Origin: Candidatus Woesearchaeota archaeon
GTDB lineage: Archaea; Nanobdellota; Nanobdellia; SCGC-AAA011-G17; GW2011-AR18
Length of the DNA: 59,649 nt
Assembly (NCBI GenBank): GCA_018302105.1
Contig: JAGWAD010000011.1
Span: 11,087-70,735 of the forward strand
Direction: 5' to 3'
Part shown: one piece after another, positions 30,463 to 39,714 of the stretch
How the letters are laid out: each line of letters starts with the position of its first letter
How positions within the stretch are numbered: the stretch's first letter is position 1
Notes under the pieces: generated by a model
What the model saw: the letters and a program-made list of their open reading frames with translations, nothing else
Told to the model about the DNA's origin: nothing
Databases searched by the model: none
Position numbers and translations under genes: made by a program

Positions 30463-31005
30463 ATGAAGCTTTTTATAGGAATCGATTTACCAGAAGAAAT
30501 AAAAAATTATCTTTACGAAATACAAAATAAAATAAAAAATAATAAATTAGCAAAGATTAATTGGGTTTTTAAAAAGAATTTGCATTTAACATTAAAATTT
30601 CTTGGAGAAATGGAAGAAAATAAACTTTCATTATTAAAAGAAAGATTATCAAATATTAAAAATCAAAAATTTAATTTGACATTATTACCTATGGGAATAT
30701 TCCCAGACGTTAACAATCCAAGAATTATGTGGGTTGGAATAAAAAAAGAAGAAAAATTATTTGAACTACAAAGAAAAATTGATGAATCAACAATTGACTT
30801 GTCAAATGAGTCTATGAGTTTCGCAGCCCATTTAACATTAGGAAGAATAAAATTAATTAAAAATAAAAAAGAATTTTTAAAACAATTCGAAGAAATAAAA
30901 ATAGAAGATTTAAACTTTAAAATTAAGAAATTTGCCTTATTCAAAAGCAAAACCATGAGGGAAGGTCCAAGATATGAAATATTGGAAGAGTATAGTCTAG
31001 AATAA
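30463..31005 (+). CDS. thpR: RNA 2',3'-cyclic phosphodiesterase (2'-5' RNA ligase family)
   Basis: A 180-residue 2H phosphoesterase that opens 2',3'-cyclic phosphates on RNA ends. Both catalytic HxT motifs are present: 'LHLTLKFLGE' near residue 45 and 'AHLTLGRIK' near 125. The N-terminus 'MKLFIGIDLPEEIK' is typical. The start is ATG 30463, following a TATA-like 'TATAATAATATACTTATAAA' region. Confidence 0.92.
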   Translation: MKLFIGIDLPEEIKNYLYEIQNKIKNNKLAKINWVFKKNLHLTLKFLGEMEENKLSLLKERLSNIKNQKFNLTLLPMGIFPDVNNPRIMWVGIKKEEKLFELQRKIDESTIDLSNESMSFAAHLTLGRIKLIKNKKEFLKQFEEIKIEDLNFKIKKFALFKSKTMREGPRYEILEEYSLE

Positions 31006-31044
31006 CAATATTTATTAATATGAATCTTGAATATATTATTTTTA

Positions 31045-31350
31045 ATGGAAGAATACCAAATCAAATTTTTTCTTAATGAATTATTGGATTTTTATAATTC
31101 TGGTGGAATATACAGTTTTTTAACAAAATACCCAGATAGAAAATCATTCGAAAAAGCAGGTATAAGTACAAACATAACTCCAGATCTTTGTAATGAGATT
31201 TATAAAGGAATCATTCCATTATTAGAGAAACATGCAAAAGAATGTAGGTTTGGTTTATTTACGCATGAAAGAAAAGAAATTCTGGAAGTTATTTTAGAAA
31301 ACTTAAATCTTGAGGATAAAATAGAATTATCCAAAGCATCTAATTTTTAA
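31045..31350 (+). CDS. Unknown small helical protein
   Basis: About 101 residues, mainly helical and charged, with no recognised motif ('FFLNELLDFYNSGGIYSFL', 'EILEVILENLNLEDKIELS'). ATG 31045 is preferred over an in-frame TTG six codons upstream. The 3' end overlaps the convergent Hef nuclease gene by 4 bases. Confidence 0.5.
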   Translation: MEEYQIKFFLNELLDFYNSGGIYSFLTKYPDRKSFEKAGISTNITPDLCNEIYKGIIPLLEKHAKECRFGLFTHERKEILEVILENLNLEDKIELSKASNF

Positions 31351-32003
31351 TTATAATCTTTTTCTAAAACTTCTTTAATAAGTTTAGCCTTTATTTTTCC
31401 AAGTTTATCAATTTTCATTAAATCATTTTCAGAAGCATTAACAATATTTTTAATATTCTTAAATTCCTTAAGCAAATCTTTTGATATTGTTGGTCCAATT
31501 CCAGGCAAACTTTCAATTAAAAATTCCTGCATTTCGCTTAAGCTTAAATGTTTTTTCTTAACAACATAATTTAATGGATTTCTGGATTTTTCTAGTCTAT
31601 TGGCAATTATTTCAAGAATTGCAGCAGTATCGCCTTGGCCAAGAGAATGAATTATTGGTATTTGGAAATCAATTGCTATTGTTGCGAGCATTCCCCTGAT
31701 AGAATTTGGGTGAAAATTTCTTAACGAATAAATATTTTGATTGCCTTCTATTATTAACAATGAAGAATCAAAATTTTCCTTTAAAAAAGAAATTTGGTTT
31801 AATATTCTTTTGTCAATTATAGAATTTAAAAAATCCAATTGTGTTTTTCTTTCAATGCCAACATTTAATATTTTTCCATTTAATGTTTTTGTTTCAATTA
31901 TAAAATCTGTAGCTAATTGTTTTACTTCAGTCTCAATACCTCGCTTTTCAATTTGTCGCAATAGCGATTTCGGCTCCCTGTGATCAATTATTATCTTCGG
32001 CAT
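31347..32003 (-). CDS. Hef/XPF-type nuclease (ERCC4 domain plus HhH)
   Basis: Structure-specific endonuclease acting on flaps and stalled forks. The 218 residues contain an ERCC4 nuclease domain with 'IDHREP' (6-11) and the catalytic 'IERKTQLDF' (about 50), then a tandem helix-hairpin-helix domain (about 165-215, 'LPGIGPTISKDLL', 'IDKLGKIKAKLI'). In euryarchaea this is usually the C-terminal half of a single Hef protein. Here it is separate from the helicase, overlapping that gene's 3' end by 20 bases in another frame. Confidence 0.9.
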   Translation of the reverse strand: MPKIIIDHREPKSLLRQIEKRGIETEVKQLATDFIIETKTLNGKILNVGIERKTQLDFLNSIIDKRILNQISFLKENFDSSLLIIEGNQNIYSLRNFHPNSIRGMLATIAIDFQIPIIHSLGQGDTAAILEIIANRLEKSRNPLNYVVKKKHLSLSEMQEFLIESLPGIGPTISKDLLKEFKNIKNIVNASENDLMKIDKLGKIKAKLIKEVLEKDYN

Positions 32004-33504
32004 AGTCTAAAATTGTTTTTTCATTTTTCATTTTATTTAATAAATTTTTCATTTTTTGTTCCTTTTTTAGGCTACTATAATGATATCCAATATCTCTCGT
32101 ATCATTAGTCATTAAAAATATTATTTTTCCAGGCTTGGTTCTTCCAGTTCTGCCGCTTCGTTGTATCTTCCTCAATTCAGAACCAATTGATTCATAAAAT
32201 ATAACAGAATTAACTTCTGGAATATCTAATCCTTCTTCACCAACAGAAGAAGCTACAAGCACATTAAACTTTCCATTTTTAAAATTTTCAATTATTTCTA
32301 TTTGTTCTTTCTGTTTTAATCCTTTATCTTGTCTATCTGCCTGGCCTACAAATTTAATTGCACTTATTCCGGATTTATTTAATTCATCAACAATTTCAAC
32401 AACAGTATTTCTAAAATTTGCAAACACAATTGATTTATAATTAGAATTAATTTTCATTTCTTTTTTTAAAATTTCAAGAAGTTTGTTTAATTTTGGATGT
32501 TTTGTTTTTTTATCAATTAATTTATATGATAATTCAATTGCTTCTTTAACATTTTCACTTGCTAATATTGACTTAGCAGCTTTTGATTCATCATTTTTCA
32601 ACCCAGTTAAAAAATTGTGCATTGCATTTGGCGTTTGTGTTTCCAGTAAATTAAGACAATAATCCAATTTTAATAATTGGGAAACCAAAGAAATTCCATA
32701 AAAAGCAGACTTGTTTCCATTCCTTATTTCTCCTTGCAGTCTTTTTTGCAGCATTAACAAATCTGTTTTATTTATAACTGAAATTGGTTTGTGTATTCCA
32801 AAACTTTTTACCCCTTCAAGTCTTAATTTATATTCTTGTTTAATTAAATCATGAATTGCTTTAAAATCTTCAGGAAAGTCTACAAATATTTTTTCAACAT
32901 CTTTTTTTTGTATAAATTCTTTTAAATCTTCATCATTCTCAGTTCTTATTTCAATTGATTCAATACTTAGATTTTTGCAGATTAAATCTATAGAATCTTT
33001 TGAGCTGCTTGGAGACGCAGTTAAAGCAAGTATTCTTGGAAATTTTGATTGTTCAGAATAAAACTTAGAAACTTTCGTATTTGCATAGTTTTCTTTAGAC
33101 CTATGACATTCATCAACCATTAATAATGAATATTCACTAAGTGTACAACGATTATTAATCAAATCTTCATTTATTGTTTGCGGTGTTGCAACAATTACAG
33201 TAGCATCATTATAAAATTTCATTCTTTTTTCAGGAATTATAGAACCAGTAAGCAAAATAATTCTATCTTCATCTATTGTTGTATTATCTTTAAATTCTTT
33301 GCATATTTGTGCAGCTAAAGGTTTAGTTGGAGTAAGAACTAGGACTTGTGATTTCTCATAACTATTCAACCGTTCAATAGATAATAATATTCCAATCTTT
33401 GTTTTTCCTGTTCCAGTAGGTAAACAAACTAAAGTATTTTTTTCTTTACAAGTTTTTACAATGCTTAATTGATAAGTTCTCGGTTCAAAATTTTTTATTT
33501 CCAT
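31984..33504 (-). CDS. Hef-type superfamily 2 helicase
   Basis: ATP-dependent DNA helicase related to the helicase half of Hef and to FANCM. The 506 residues show motif I 'LPTGTGKTKIG' (about 29), motif II 'VDECHR' (DECH variant, about 133), motif III 'ALTASPS', and the C-terminal motifs 'SSVGEEGLDIPEVNSVIFYE' and 'QRSGRTGR'. The gene precedes the separate nuclease gene, with a 20-base overlap, so both are made from one transcript and may reassemble functionally. Confidence 0.92.
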   Translation of the reverse strand: MEIKNFEPRTYQLSIVKTCKEKNTLVCLPTGTGKTKIGILLSIERLNSYEKSQVLVLTPTKPLAAQICKEFKDNTTIDEDRIILLTGSIIPEKRMKFYNDATVIVATPQTINEDLINNRCTLSEYSLLMVDECHRSKENYANTKVSKFYSEQSKFPRILALTASPSSSKDSIDLICKNLSIESIEIRTENDEDLKEFIQKKDVEKIFVDFPEDFKAIHDLIKQEYKLRLEGVKSFGIHKPISVINKTDLLMLQKRLQGEIRNGNKSAFYGISLVSQLLKLDYCLNLLETQTPNAMHNFLTGLKNDESKAAKSILASENVKEAIELSYKLIDKKTKHPKLNKLLEILKKEMKINSNYKSIVFANFRNTVVEIVDELNKSGISAIKFVGQADRQDKGLKQKEQIEIIENFKNGKFNVLVASSVGEEGLDIPEVNSVIFYESIGSELRKIQRSGRTGRTKPGKIIFLMTNDTRDIGYHYSSLKKEQKMKNLLNKMKNEKTILDYAEDNN

Positions 33505-33528
33505 TATAATAAAATGATTTTAAAGTAT

Positions 33529-34662
33529 TTAAGATTTTAGATTAATTATTCTATTAGCAGCATAAACTCCAGTTATAAAAGAATCTTCCAATCCGCCAAT
33601 ATTATGATCACCAATTAAATAAAGATTATTTTTTATTTCACAGTCTAATAATTCATTACCTCTTATATTAAAAGCAGGATTCCAGTATTTTTTAGCTAAA
33701 ATCTTATATTTTTTGAAATATTTATAAAAGTTAATATTTGGATGATTTGAATAAAATAAATAACTTCCATCATTTTGGTATGCAAGATTAAAAAGTTCAT
33801 AACCTTCATGGAATAATTCAAAATCAACATCATGAAAATTATCAACAATGTTACCATTAACGTGGTACATATAACAATTAGTAGGTTTTTTAATTTTCTT
33901 TAAGTTAAGTAAATTTTTTGAAATATTTGGAGAAGTAGCAACAACAACATTCTTTGCAAGATAATTCTTTCCATTTAATGTTTTTATATTATAAAATAAT
34001 TTATCCTGTTTTATAGAAACAGCAGAATCAAAAACTATTTTCTTCTTAAATCCATTAATGATCCTATCTTTAAGGAATATAAACTCATAAATTGAAAAAA
34101 TAAAATATTGCATCCATCTTAAAAATTCAAAAGAATAAACTTCATTAATTTTTGAAAAAGACAATGCATAAAAAGCTTCTCCAAGATATTTATCAACAAA
34201 ATCAAAAACACCATTATCTTTAATAAACTTATCAGCTTTTTTATTATACAGTTCAAATAAATATTTGTCAGATTCAATTGCTTCTTTTTGAGACATTGTT
34301 TCGCATTTTTTCTTCATATTATTATAATGAAATCTAAATTTAATTAAAATAGAAATAAATTTTATTACTTGTAATAAATATTTTATACAACTAAAAATAA
34401 AATAAGAATTTTTTTTATTATGAAATTTAATATCAAAAATACTAATCCTCCTTCCAATTTTAACAAAATTTTTTACATAACCATAATCAGAACCAACAAA
34501 ATAAGCACCATAATTTATTTTTCCATCTGATGATGAAATAATTCTACCACCAATATTTTCAGTAATTAATAAAAATTCTTTTTCATTATCCTTTAATTTT
34601 CTTGCACAAGATAATCCGGAAATGCCACCACCTATAATTATTGTTTCAGCAAATTTAATCAT
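33529..34662 (-). CDS. FAD-dependent oxidoreductase (amine-oxidase-like)
   Basis: A 377-residue flavoprotein. The N-terminal Rossmann motif is 'IIGGGISGLSCARKL' (8-22), followed by 'GGRIISSSDGKINYGAYFVG', typical of amine oxidase/protoporphyrinogen oxidase-like enzymes. The C-terminal FAD motif is 'LIGDHNIGGLEDSFITGVYAANRI'. It resembles archaeal dehydrogenases acting on lipids or amines; the substrate cannot be assigned. Confidence 0.8.
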   Translation of the reverse strand: MIKFAETIIIGGGISGLSCARKLKDNEKEFLLITENIGGRIISSSDGKINYGAYFVGSDYGYVKNFVKIGRRISIFDIKFHNKKNSYFIFSCIKYLLQVIKFISILIKFRFHYNNMKKKCETMSQKEAIESDKYLFELYNKKADKFIKDNGVFDFVDKYLGEAFYALSFSKINEVYSFEFLRWMQYFIFSIYEFIFLKDRIINGFKKKIVFDSAVSIKQDKLFYNIKTLNGKNYLAKNVVVATSPNISKNLLNLKKIKKPTNCYMYHVNGNIVDNFHDVDFELFHEGYELFNLAYQNDGSYLFYSNHPNINFYKYFKKYKILAKKYWNPAFNIRGNELLDCEIKNNLYLIGDHNIGGLEDSFITGVYAANRIINLKS

Positions 34663-34717
34663 AAAATAAATAAAATCAAGAAGTTAATAAAATTAATTAA
34701 AAAAGAAATAAAAAGAT

Positions 34718-35002
34718 TTATCTCAGATTTTCTTCTATCTTTTCAATAAATTCAGCTATTTTATTTCCAGAATCAGTTAAAGCAATAGTTTTAATTCTTC
34801 CATGTTTTTCAAAAGTAACCAATTTAGCCTTTTCCATTTCCTGTAAAATTTTCACAGCATGAGAATAAGTACAGTCAACTTCCTTTGCCAATACTGAACC
34901 ATATCTATTTCTCTGATTTTTTCTTAGAGCCACAAGTATCATTGCAGGCTTTCTTCTAAAAAACACCTCAAATATATCTGTATCTGCTTTTTTAACAACC
35001 AA
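34718..35002 (-). CDS. Winged-helix transcriptional regulator
   Basis: A 94-residue MarR-like winged helix: 'RKPAMILVALRKNQRNRYGSVLAKEVDCTYSHAVKILQEMEKAKLV' spans the HTH and the wing follows. No ATG is present at the N-terminus; the start is TTG 35002, supported by a strong purine-rich site (AGGGGGAG) seven bases upstream, unusual in this mostly leaderless genome. Probably an autonomous regulator of nearby genes. Confidence 0.75.
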   Translation of the reverse strand: MVVKKADTDIFEVFFRRKPAMILVALRKNQRNRYGSVLAKEVDCTYSHAVKILQEMEKAKLVTFEKHGRIKTIALTDSGNKIAEFIEKIEENLR

Positions 35003-35311
35003 TTTCTAACTCCCCCTAAAAATATACACCCTTTTTCCTCTTTTCTATAATAAGGGTAGAAAAACTAATATTTAAAGCTTTTCTTACTAACCTATATTTT
35101 AAAGTTTATATATTTATAACTACTACAAAGATGTTAAAATAAAAATTTAATGTTTTTACTGTATATTAATTTTATAAAGAGGTTTTGAAAGAATAAAATA
35201 TTCACGGATTTTATCTTTTATCAAATGATAAATCCATAACACTTTTTGTAAAAATCTATTGATAATGTGTTAAATGCAATAAAAAAGGCCAAGTTGTATT
35301 TCAAATCTTTC
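35003..35311. other. Intergenic region with an inverted repeat, no gene
   Basis: 309 bases between the winged-helix gene and a lipoprotein gene. It contains the regulator's promoter and an imperfect inverted repeat GGATTTTATC...GATAAATCC at 35206-35235, possibly a terminator or operator. No coding frame stands out. Confidence 0.5.
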
Positions 35312-35725
35312 TTAATATTCATCAATTTCTTTTCTAACTCCTTCAATATCTCTCTTAAGCCAAGCGAAGTCATAACCTCTTCTATTTAAACCTGATAAAA
35401 TATTTTCTGCTTTTTCTAAAGGTTCTCTTGCTTGTTTTTTATATCGTTCTATATCTTGATCTATAAGATAAGCTCTCACATCATTAAGCTGGGGTAAAAA
35501 TCTTGCAGCAATATTTATTAATTCTATAGCATTGTCAAGTTGTTGATTTACTTCAAATTGTGATAATTTCCTATTTTCTCTTATTACTTCTACGCTTCTT
35601 ATTCCATCTTTTCCCAAAACTTTAGAATCATCCTTGCTTATTTTTCCAGTCTGTGCACAATTTGCTAATGTTCCAAGCAATAAAGTAACTATTGTTAATT
35701 TCTTGATCGCTCGCTTTATTGTCAT
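35312..35725 (-). CDS. Predicted lipoprotein, helical
   Basis: 137 residues with a signal peptide ending in the lipobox-like 'GTLANC' (about 18-23). The mature part is mostly helical with many charged residues ('EVNQQLDNAIELINIAARFL'). No family recognised; probably an envelope protein. An SD-like site is absent, so it is likely leaderless. Confidence 0.55.
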   Translation of the reverse strand: MTIKRAIKKLTIVTLLLGTLANCAQTGKISKDDSKVLGKDGIRSVEVIRENRKLSQFEVNQQLDNAIELINIAARFLPQLNDVRAYLIDQDIERYKKQAREPLEKAENILSGLNRRGYDFAWLKRDIEGVRKEIDEY

Positions 35726-35847
35726 ATATTTTTTAGTTCAGTGTTGTTTATATTATTTTAGGTACTATAGTTGGTTAAAATCCAGAATTCTTCAATATCC
35801 ATATTTGTAAAATAAATATTATTCAATTTTAGGAAATCAGTTAATAA

Positions 35848-36271
35848 TCATATAAAAACTTTAATTTTTCTGGCAGCTTCTTCAATTTCTTTTATTTCTG
35901 GTTTATTTTTATAATTCTTTGGAAATTTAAACCCAAAATCATCATTCTTGAATCTTGGAATAACATGCAGATGAACATGAAAAACTTCTTGACCAGCAGC
36001 TTCCTCATCAGCTAGAAAGAAATTAATCCCTTGACATTTTATTTTGGATTTTCTTATTGCAGAATTAATTCTTTCAACTATTATCCTAATTTCACCAAGA
36101 GATTTTTTATCCATGTCAGAAACAAGTTCATAATGCTTTTTTGGGATAATTAAAACATGTCATTTATTCACAAGTTGAATATTCATAAATGCTAAAAATT
36201 TATTATCTTCGTAAACTTTACTGCTTTGCAATTCGCCTTTAACAATTTTTGTAGAATATACAATCTTTTAT
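35848..36271 (-). pseudogene. HIT-family nucleotide hydrolase, decayed
   Basis: The C-terminal part is open and carries the histidine-triad signature 'HVHLHVIPR', so the ancestor was a HIT (Hint/FHIT-like) nucleotidyl hydrolase. The 5' part shows three lesions. The expected start codon of 'MKDCIF' is ATA (36269-36271); one extra A in a run of A breaks the frame after 'CIFYK'; and the conserved Gly of 'NKGHVLIIPK' is a TGA. The first in-frame ATG (36114) would make an 88-residue remnant. Three independent defects point to a pseudogene. Confidence 0.8.
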
Positions 36272-36378
36272 ATTTAACTATTTTTTAAGATATTTATTAA
36301 TTTTATGAGTTATAACAATAATTCAAATTTAACAAAATAAACAAAAATTAATAAAGCAATTAGAATCTTAAATTATTC

Positions 36379-37653
36379 ATGCTAGATATAAATTTTATAA
36401 GAGAAAATAAGAATTTTGTAAAAGATAATTTACATAAAAGACAAACTTATGATTCTTCAATAATAGATAAAATTCTTGAACTAGACAAGAATTGGAGAGA
36501 ACTAAAAGGAAAAAATGATAATCTTAGAAGAGAAAGAAATGAACTAACATTAGAAATAACAAAATTAAGCAAAGAAAAAAAAGATATCTCTCAATTAGTA
36601 AAGAAAGCAAAATTACTCCCAGATGAAATAAAACAAAATGAAGAAAATCTGGAAAACCTAAGAAAAGAACTAAATCTAAAATTAATGAACTTGCCAAACC
36701 TATTACATGATTCAGTTCCATTTGGCAAAGACGATTCAGAAAATAAAACTGTTAAGTTATTTGGGAAAAAACCAAAATTTAAATTTAATTTACAAAGCCA
36801 CGTAGATATTATAGAAAAAAATAACTGGGCCGACTTGGAAAGAGCTGCAAAAATTTCAGGAGCAAGATGGTATTTTCTAAAAGGAGATTTGGCACTTTTA
36901 GAACAAGCTATAATAAGATATGCAATTGATTTCATGCTAAAGAAAAAATATGAATTTATTAATCCCCCTCATATGATCAACAGGAAAGCTTACGAAGGAG
37001 TTACATCTTTAAATGATTTCGAAGAAATGTTATATAAAGTTGAAAACGAAGATCTATACCAGATTGCAACCTCTGAACATCCAATAACCGCAATGTACAT
37101 GAATGAAGTAATAGATAAAAGTCTTTTACCAATGAAGTTTGTAGGATTAAGCACAAATTTTAGAAAAGAAGCAGGAGCACATGGAAAAGACCAAAAAGGA
37201 ATATTTAGGGTTCATCAATTTAACAAAGTTGAACAAGTAATTTTATGCAAACAAGAAGATTCATGGAAATTTCATGAAGAATTAATCAAAAATGCAATAG
37301 AATTCTTTAAAAGCCTAGGATTATATTTCAGGCAGGTTAATGTCTGCACAGGGGATATAGGTATAGTAGCAGCTAAAAAATATGATTTAGAAGTTTTCTA
37401 TCCTGTTCAGGATAATTTTAGAGAAGTTGTAAGTTGCAGTAACTGCACTTCTTATCAATCTGTAAGATTAAATATGAAATATAATACAAATAAGGGGAAT
37501 GAATACCTGCATACATTAAACAGTACAGTTGTAGCAACAACAAGGGCATTAGTTGCAATTATTGAGAATTACCAGCAAAAAGATGGTTCAGTTAAAGTTC
37601 CTAAAGTCTTAGTTAAATATATGAATGGAAAAAAAGTAATAGGCAAGAGATAG
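36379..37653 (+). CDS. serS: Seryl-tRNA synthetase
   Basis: Charges tRNA-Ser with serine. The 424 residues begin with the antiparallel coiled-coil arm (about 25-100, 'LDKNWRELKGKNDNLRRERN') that contacts the tRNA long arm, followed by the class II core with motif 2 'FVGLSTNFRKEAGAHGKDQKGIFRVHQF'-like region near 255-285 and motif 3 'STVVATTRALVAIIENYQ' near 385. This is the common SerRS form, not the rare methanogen type. The start is ATG 36379. Confidence 0.96.
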   Translation: MLDINFIRENKNFVKDNLHKRQTYDSSIIDKILELDKNWRELKGKNDNLRRERNELTLEITKLSKEKKDISQLVKKAKLLPDEIKQNEENLENLRKELNLKLMNLPNLLHDSVPFGKDDSENKTVKLFGKKPKFKFNLQSHVDIIEKNNWADLERAAKISGARWYFLKGDLALLEQAIIRYAIDFMLKKKYEFINPPHMINRKAYEGVTSLNDFEEMLYKVENEDLYQIATSEHPITAMYMNEVIDKSLLPMKFVGLSTNFRKEAGAHGKDQKGIFRVHQFNKVEQVILCKQEDSWKFHEELIKNAIEFFKSLGLYFRQVNVCTGDIGIVAAKKYDLEVFYPVQDNFREVVSCSNCTSYQSVRLNMKYNTNKGNEYLHTLNSTVVATTRALVAIIENYQQKDGSVKVPKVLVKYMNGKKVIGKR

Positions 37654-37732
37654 ACTATTGCAGAATCCGACAAGTCGATAATGCGATAATTATGACCGAA
37701 AATAATATAAAACTTAAAATCTAAATAACAAT

Positions 37733-38050
37733 ATGGCAAAAAAACCTTTAGACCAGGATCCTGACTTTGAAGAAGGAAATCACGAACCTGATATTTATGA
37801 TAAAGAAGGATTAGAAGAATTAGAAGAAAATGATGAAATTACAGAAGTTGAGGAAGGATTTATGGAAGGTTATGAACATGGAGACAAATTAGCTGTATGT
37901 GCAGAATGTAGCATAGAATTAGTAGATAAAGATATAATAGAAGAAGAAATCGAAGGAAAACACTATCATTTTTGCAGCAAGGAATGTGCATCAGCTTTTG
38001 AAATAGGAAAAAAGAGAAAACAAGGTAGATTAAATAAAAAGTATAAGTAG
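37733..38050 (+). CDS. Acidic protein with TRASH/MYM-like zinc site
   Basis: A 105-residue protein with a strongly acidic N-terminal half and a metal site 'CAECSIEL...HYHFCSKECASAF' (about 56-88), the spacing of TRASH-type zinc domains. The C-terminus is basic ('KKRKQGRLNKKYK'). Such domains bind metals or mediate contacts; the role here is unknown. It sits between serS and the PRC-barrel gene. Confidence 0.7.
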   Translation: MAKKPLDQDPDFEEGNHEPDIYDKEGLEELEENDEITEVEEGFMEGYEHGDKLAVCAECSIELVDKDIIEEEIEGKHYHFCSKECASAFEIGKKRKQGRLNKKYK

Positions 38051-38126
38051 TTACTATTTAACAATAATATAATTTTAAAACACAAATATTTATAAATAAG
38101 TAATCTACATTACCATTAAGATAAAC

Positions 38127-38387
38127 ATGGATGAAGAAAAAAGATATTCTAAACAAATTGTTGGTAAAAAAGTCGTATCTAAAAGCGGAAAAGTATTTGG
38201 TGAAGTAAATAACTTAGTTTTCGATATAAAAACTGGAGAAATACTTCAGGTTTCATTAAAAAACCCCACAGGTTACTGTGAAGGCTTGGATTTGGAAAGA
38301 ACAAAGCAAGGCGAAGTATTATTGCCTTATACTGCTGTAGTAGCAATGGGTGACTTTATAGTTGTAGCTGAAGAAGAGATCATATAA
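38127..38387 (+). CDS. PRC-barrel domain protein
   Basis: An 86-residue protein that is a single PRC-barrel: 'VGKKVVSKSGKVFGEVNNLVFDIKTGEILQV' and 'LPYTAVVAMGDFIVV'. Archaeal stand-alone PRC-barrels of this length are common and linked to cell division or ribosome maturation contexts (the latter from the RimM relation). The start is ATG 38127, with a TATA-like 'ATTTATAAATAAG' about 30 bases upstream. Confidence 0.85.
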   Translation: MDEEKRYSKQIVGKKVVSKSGKVFGEVNNLVFDIKTGEILQVSLKNPTGYCEGLDLERTKQGEVLLPYTAVVAMGDFIVVAEEEII

Positions 38388-38461
38388 ATCGTCTGTCGGA
38401 AAGCGCAATGGGTCAATATTTAGCCTAAAGATTTTTAAACTCTAAATTTCTAAATAGAAGA

Positions 38462-39559
38462 ATGGTTTCAAAATCAGGAAATAAAATTAAATTAGAACAA
38501 AACACTTCTAAAGGAAAAACTTCAACTTCCGTGAATTCCACAGCAAACGACTTACAATACTTAGATACTTCTCAGATAAAAGTTCCTGAAAAAATTGCAG
38601 ATCAGATTATTGGACAGGAAGAAGGATTAAAAATAATGAAAAAAGCTGCTTTACAGCGTCGCCACGTGCTTTTAATTGGTGAGCCTGGAACAGGCAAAAG
38701 TCTAATAGGTCAGGCATTGGCAGAATTGCTTCCAGCAACTAAACTTTCAGATATTTTGTGCTTGCCAAATGATCAGGATGAAAATAATCCATTAATCAGA
38801 ATAATGCCAAAAGGTAAAGGAAAAGAATTAGTTAATAAAATAAAAATGAAAAATGCAGATTCATTTAAAAATCAAAATATAATCTTCTTTATATTAGTAG
38901 GAATTGCAATTATAACTCCTTGGTGGGTTAGAAAACAATACGGAGATATTTTAGCAGCAGCTTCTCTAATAGGTTCAATGATTTTTCTAGGAATTTTTGT
39001 TATATTTATGAATTTAAATAGAAGAATGTCAACAAACAAAATAAAAGTTCCAAAATTATTAGTTGATAGTTCAGAACAGAAAATTGCACCATTTATAGAT
39101 GCAACTGGTGCACATGCTGGCGCTCTTCTCGGAGATTGTCTTCACGATCCTTTGCAGTCACTAGACAGTAGTAACACAATTACATTTATTGAGGAAAACA
39201 ATTATTCAAACAATAAACAATTTTCTTTTCAAGAAAAAAATATTTCTGATGTCATAAATAAAATTTTAAAAGATAAGCAAAATATTATTAAAAACAAAGA
39301 AGGATATGAAGCAACATTTATCGATAAAGGAGAAGTATCGATTGTTGCTGAAAAAGAAAATGTAATAATAAATTCTCAAGTATTATCAGTAAATCGTTAT
39401 CCTAAAGAGGGAAAATTGATTAAATTAACAACAGAAACAGGAAAAGAATTAATCATAACACCAGAGCATAAAGTTGCAACAAAGAATTTATTTAATAAAA
39501 TAAAATATCTTAGGGCAGATAAAATTAAATTCTGGCACAAACTGATTACCATTGAATAA
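38462..39559 (+). CDS. lonB: LonB protease N-terminal part fused to an N-terminal split intein half
   Basis: Membrane-anchored ATP-dependent protease, N-terminal portion. Residues 1-232 are LonB: Walker A 'GEPGTGKS' (about 75-82), the two membrane helices of archaeal LonB ('FFILVGIAIITPWWV', 'SLIGSMIFLGIFVIFM'), then 'ATGAHAGALLGDCLHDPLQ'. From residue 233 the protein becomes an intein N-half to its stop at 365. The remaining LonB sequence resumes exactly at '[12 protein letters not shown]' in the gene at 43722-45113, after an intein C-half. The two proteins must be joined by trans-splicing to restore the ATPase and protease. The start is ATG 38462. Confidence 0.93.
   Translation: MVSKSGNKIKLEQNTSKGKTSTSVNSTANDLQYLDTSQIKVPEKIADQIIGQEEGLKIMKKAALQRRHVLLIGEPGTGKSLIGQALAELLPATKLSDILCLPNDQDENNPLIRIMPKGKGKELVNKIKMKNADSFKNQNIIFFILVGIAIITPWWVRKQYGDILAAASLIGSMIFLGIFVIFMNLNRRMSTNKIKVPKLLVDSSEQKIAPFIDATGAHAGALLGDCLHDPLQSLDSSNTITFIEENNYSNNKQFSFQEKNISDVINKILKDKQNIIKNKEGYEATFIDKGEVSIVAEKENVIINSQVLSVNRYPKEGKLIKLTTETGKELIITPEHKVATKNLFNKIKYLRADKIKFWHKLITIE
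39158..39556 (+). other. N-terminal half of a split intein (133 residues)
   Basis: Begins with Ser1 of block A ('SLDSSNTITFIEENN') directly after 'LHDPLQ' of LonB. Block B is 'ELIITPEHKVAT' with the conserved Thr-x-x-His. The frame ends about 25 residues later, where a continuous intein would carry an endonuclease or blocks F and G; those lie in the gene at 43722. No LAGLIDADG motif is in this half. Confidence 0.9.
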
Positions 39560-39569
39560 TTTTCTAAAA

Positions 39570-39700
39570 TTGTAAAAATATTTCTAATGTCCAATGCCCA
39601 ATCTATAAATATAAAATGTTGTACTTATACAAAGTATTAAGGCACTGGACACAATGGACGCACTGGACAACCATCCACACAGGATTTATAAAGAAAAATT
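39570..39700 (+). promoter_or_regulatory. Shared homing-endonuclease promoter module, copy 1
   Basis: Two blocks match the region before the other endonuclease gene (54391-54478). The first is a 17-base identity (TTGTAAAAATATTTCTA, 39570-39586). The second is a 60-base gap-free match (39641-39700; 50 of 60 identical by hand count) with three TGGAC words at 9-bp spacing, CACACAGGAT, and a TATA box about 30 bases before the start codon. An inverted copy of the word (ATGTCCAATGCC) lies at 39587-39598. Confidence 0.8.
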
Positions 39701-39714
39701 TCTAAGTAATTTAA

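Noticed and set aside
36115-36271. TGA at a conserved glycine in the HIT gene suggested UGA-to-Gly recoding
   Set aside because: TGA is a normal stop for several genes here (for example polB, the antitoxin at 53074 and the toxin at 53294), and this gene also has a lost start and a frameshift.
38462-39559. LonB N-terminal frame as a simple truncated pseudogene
   Set aside because: The break coincides exactly with intein boundaries, the missing part resumes at the right residue in a separate gene with its own TATA box and ATG, and both intein halves keep key residues.
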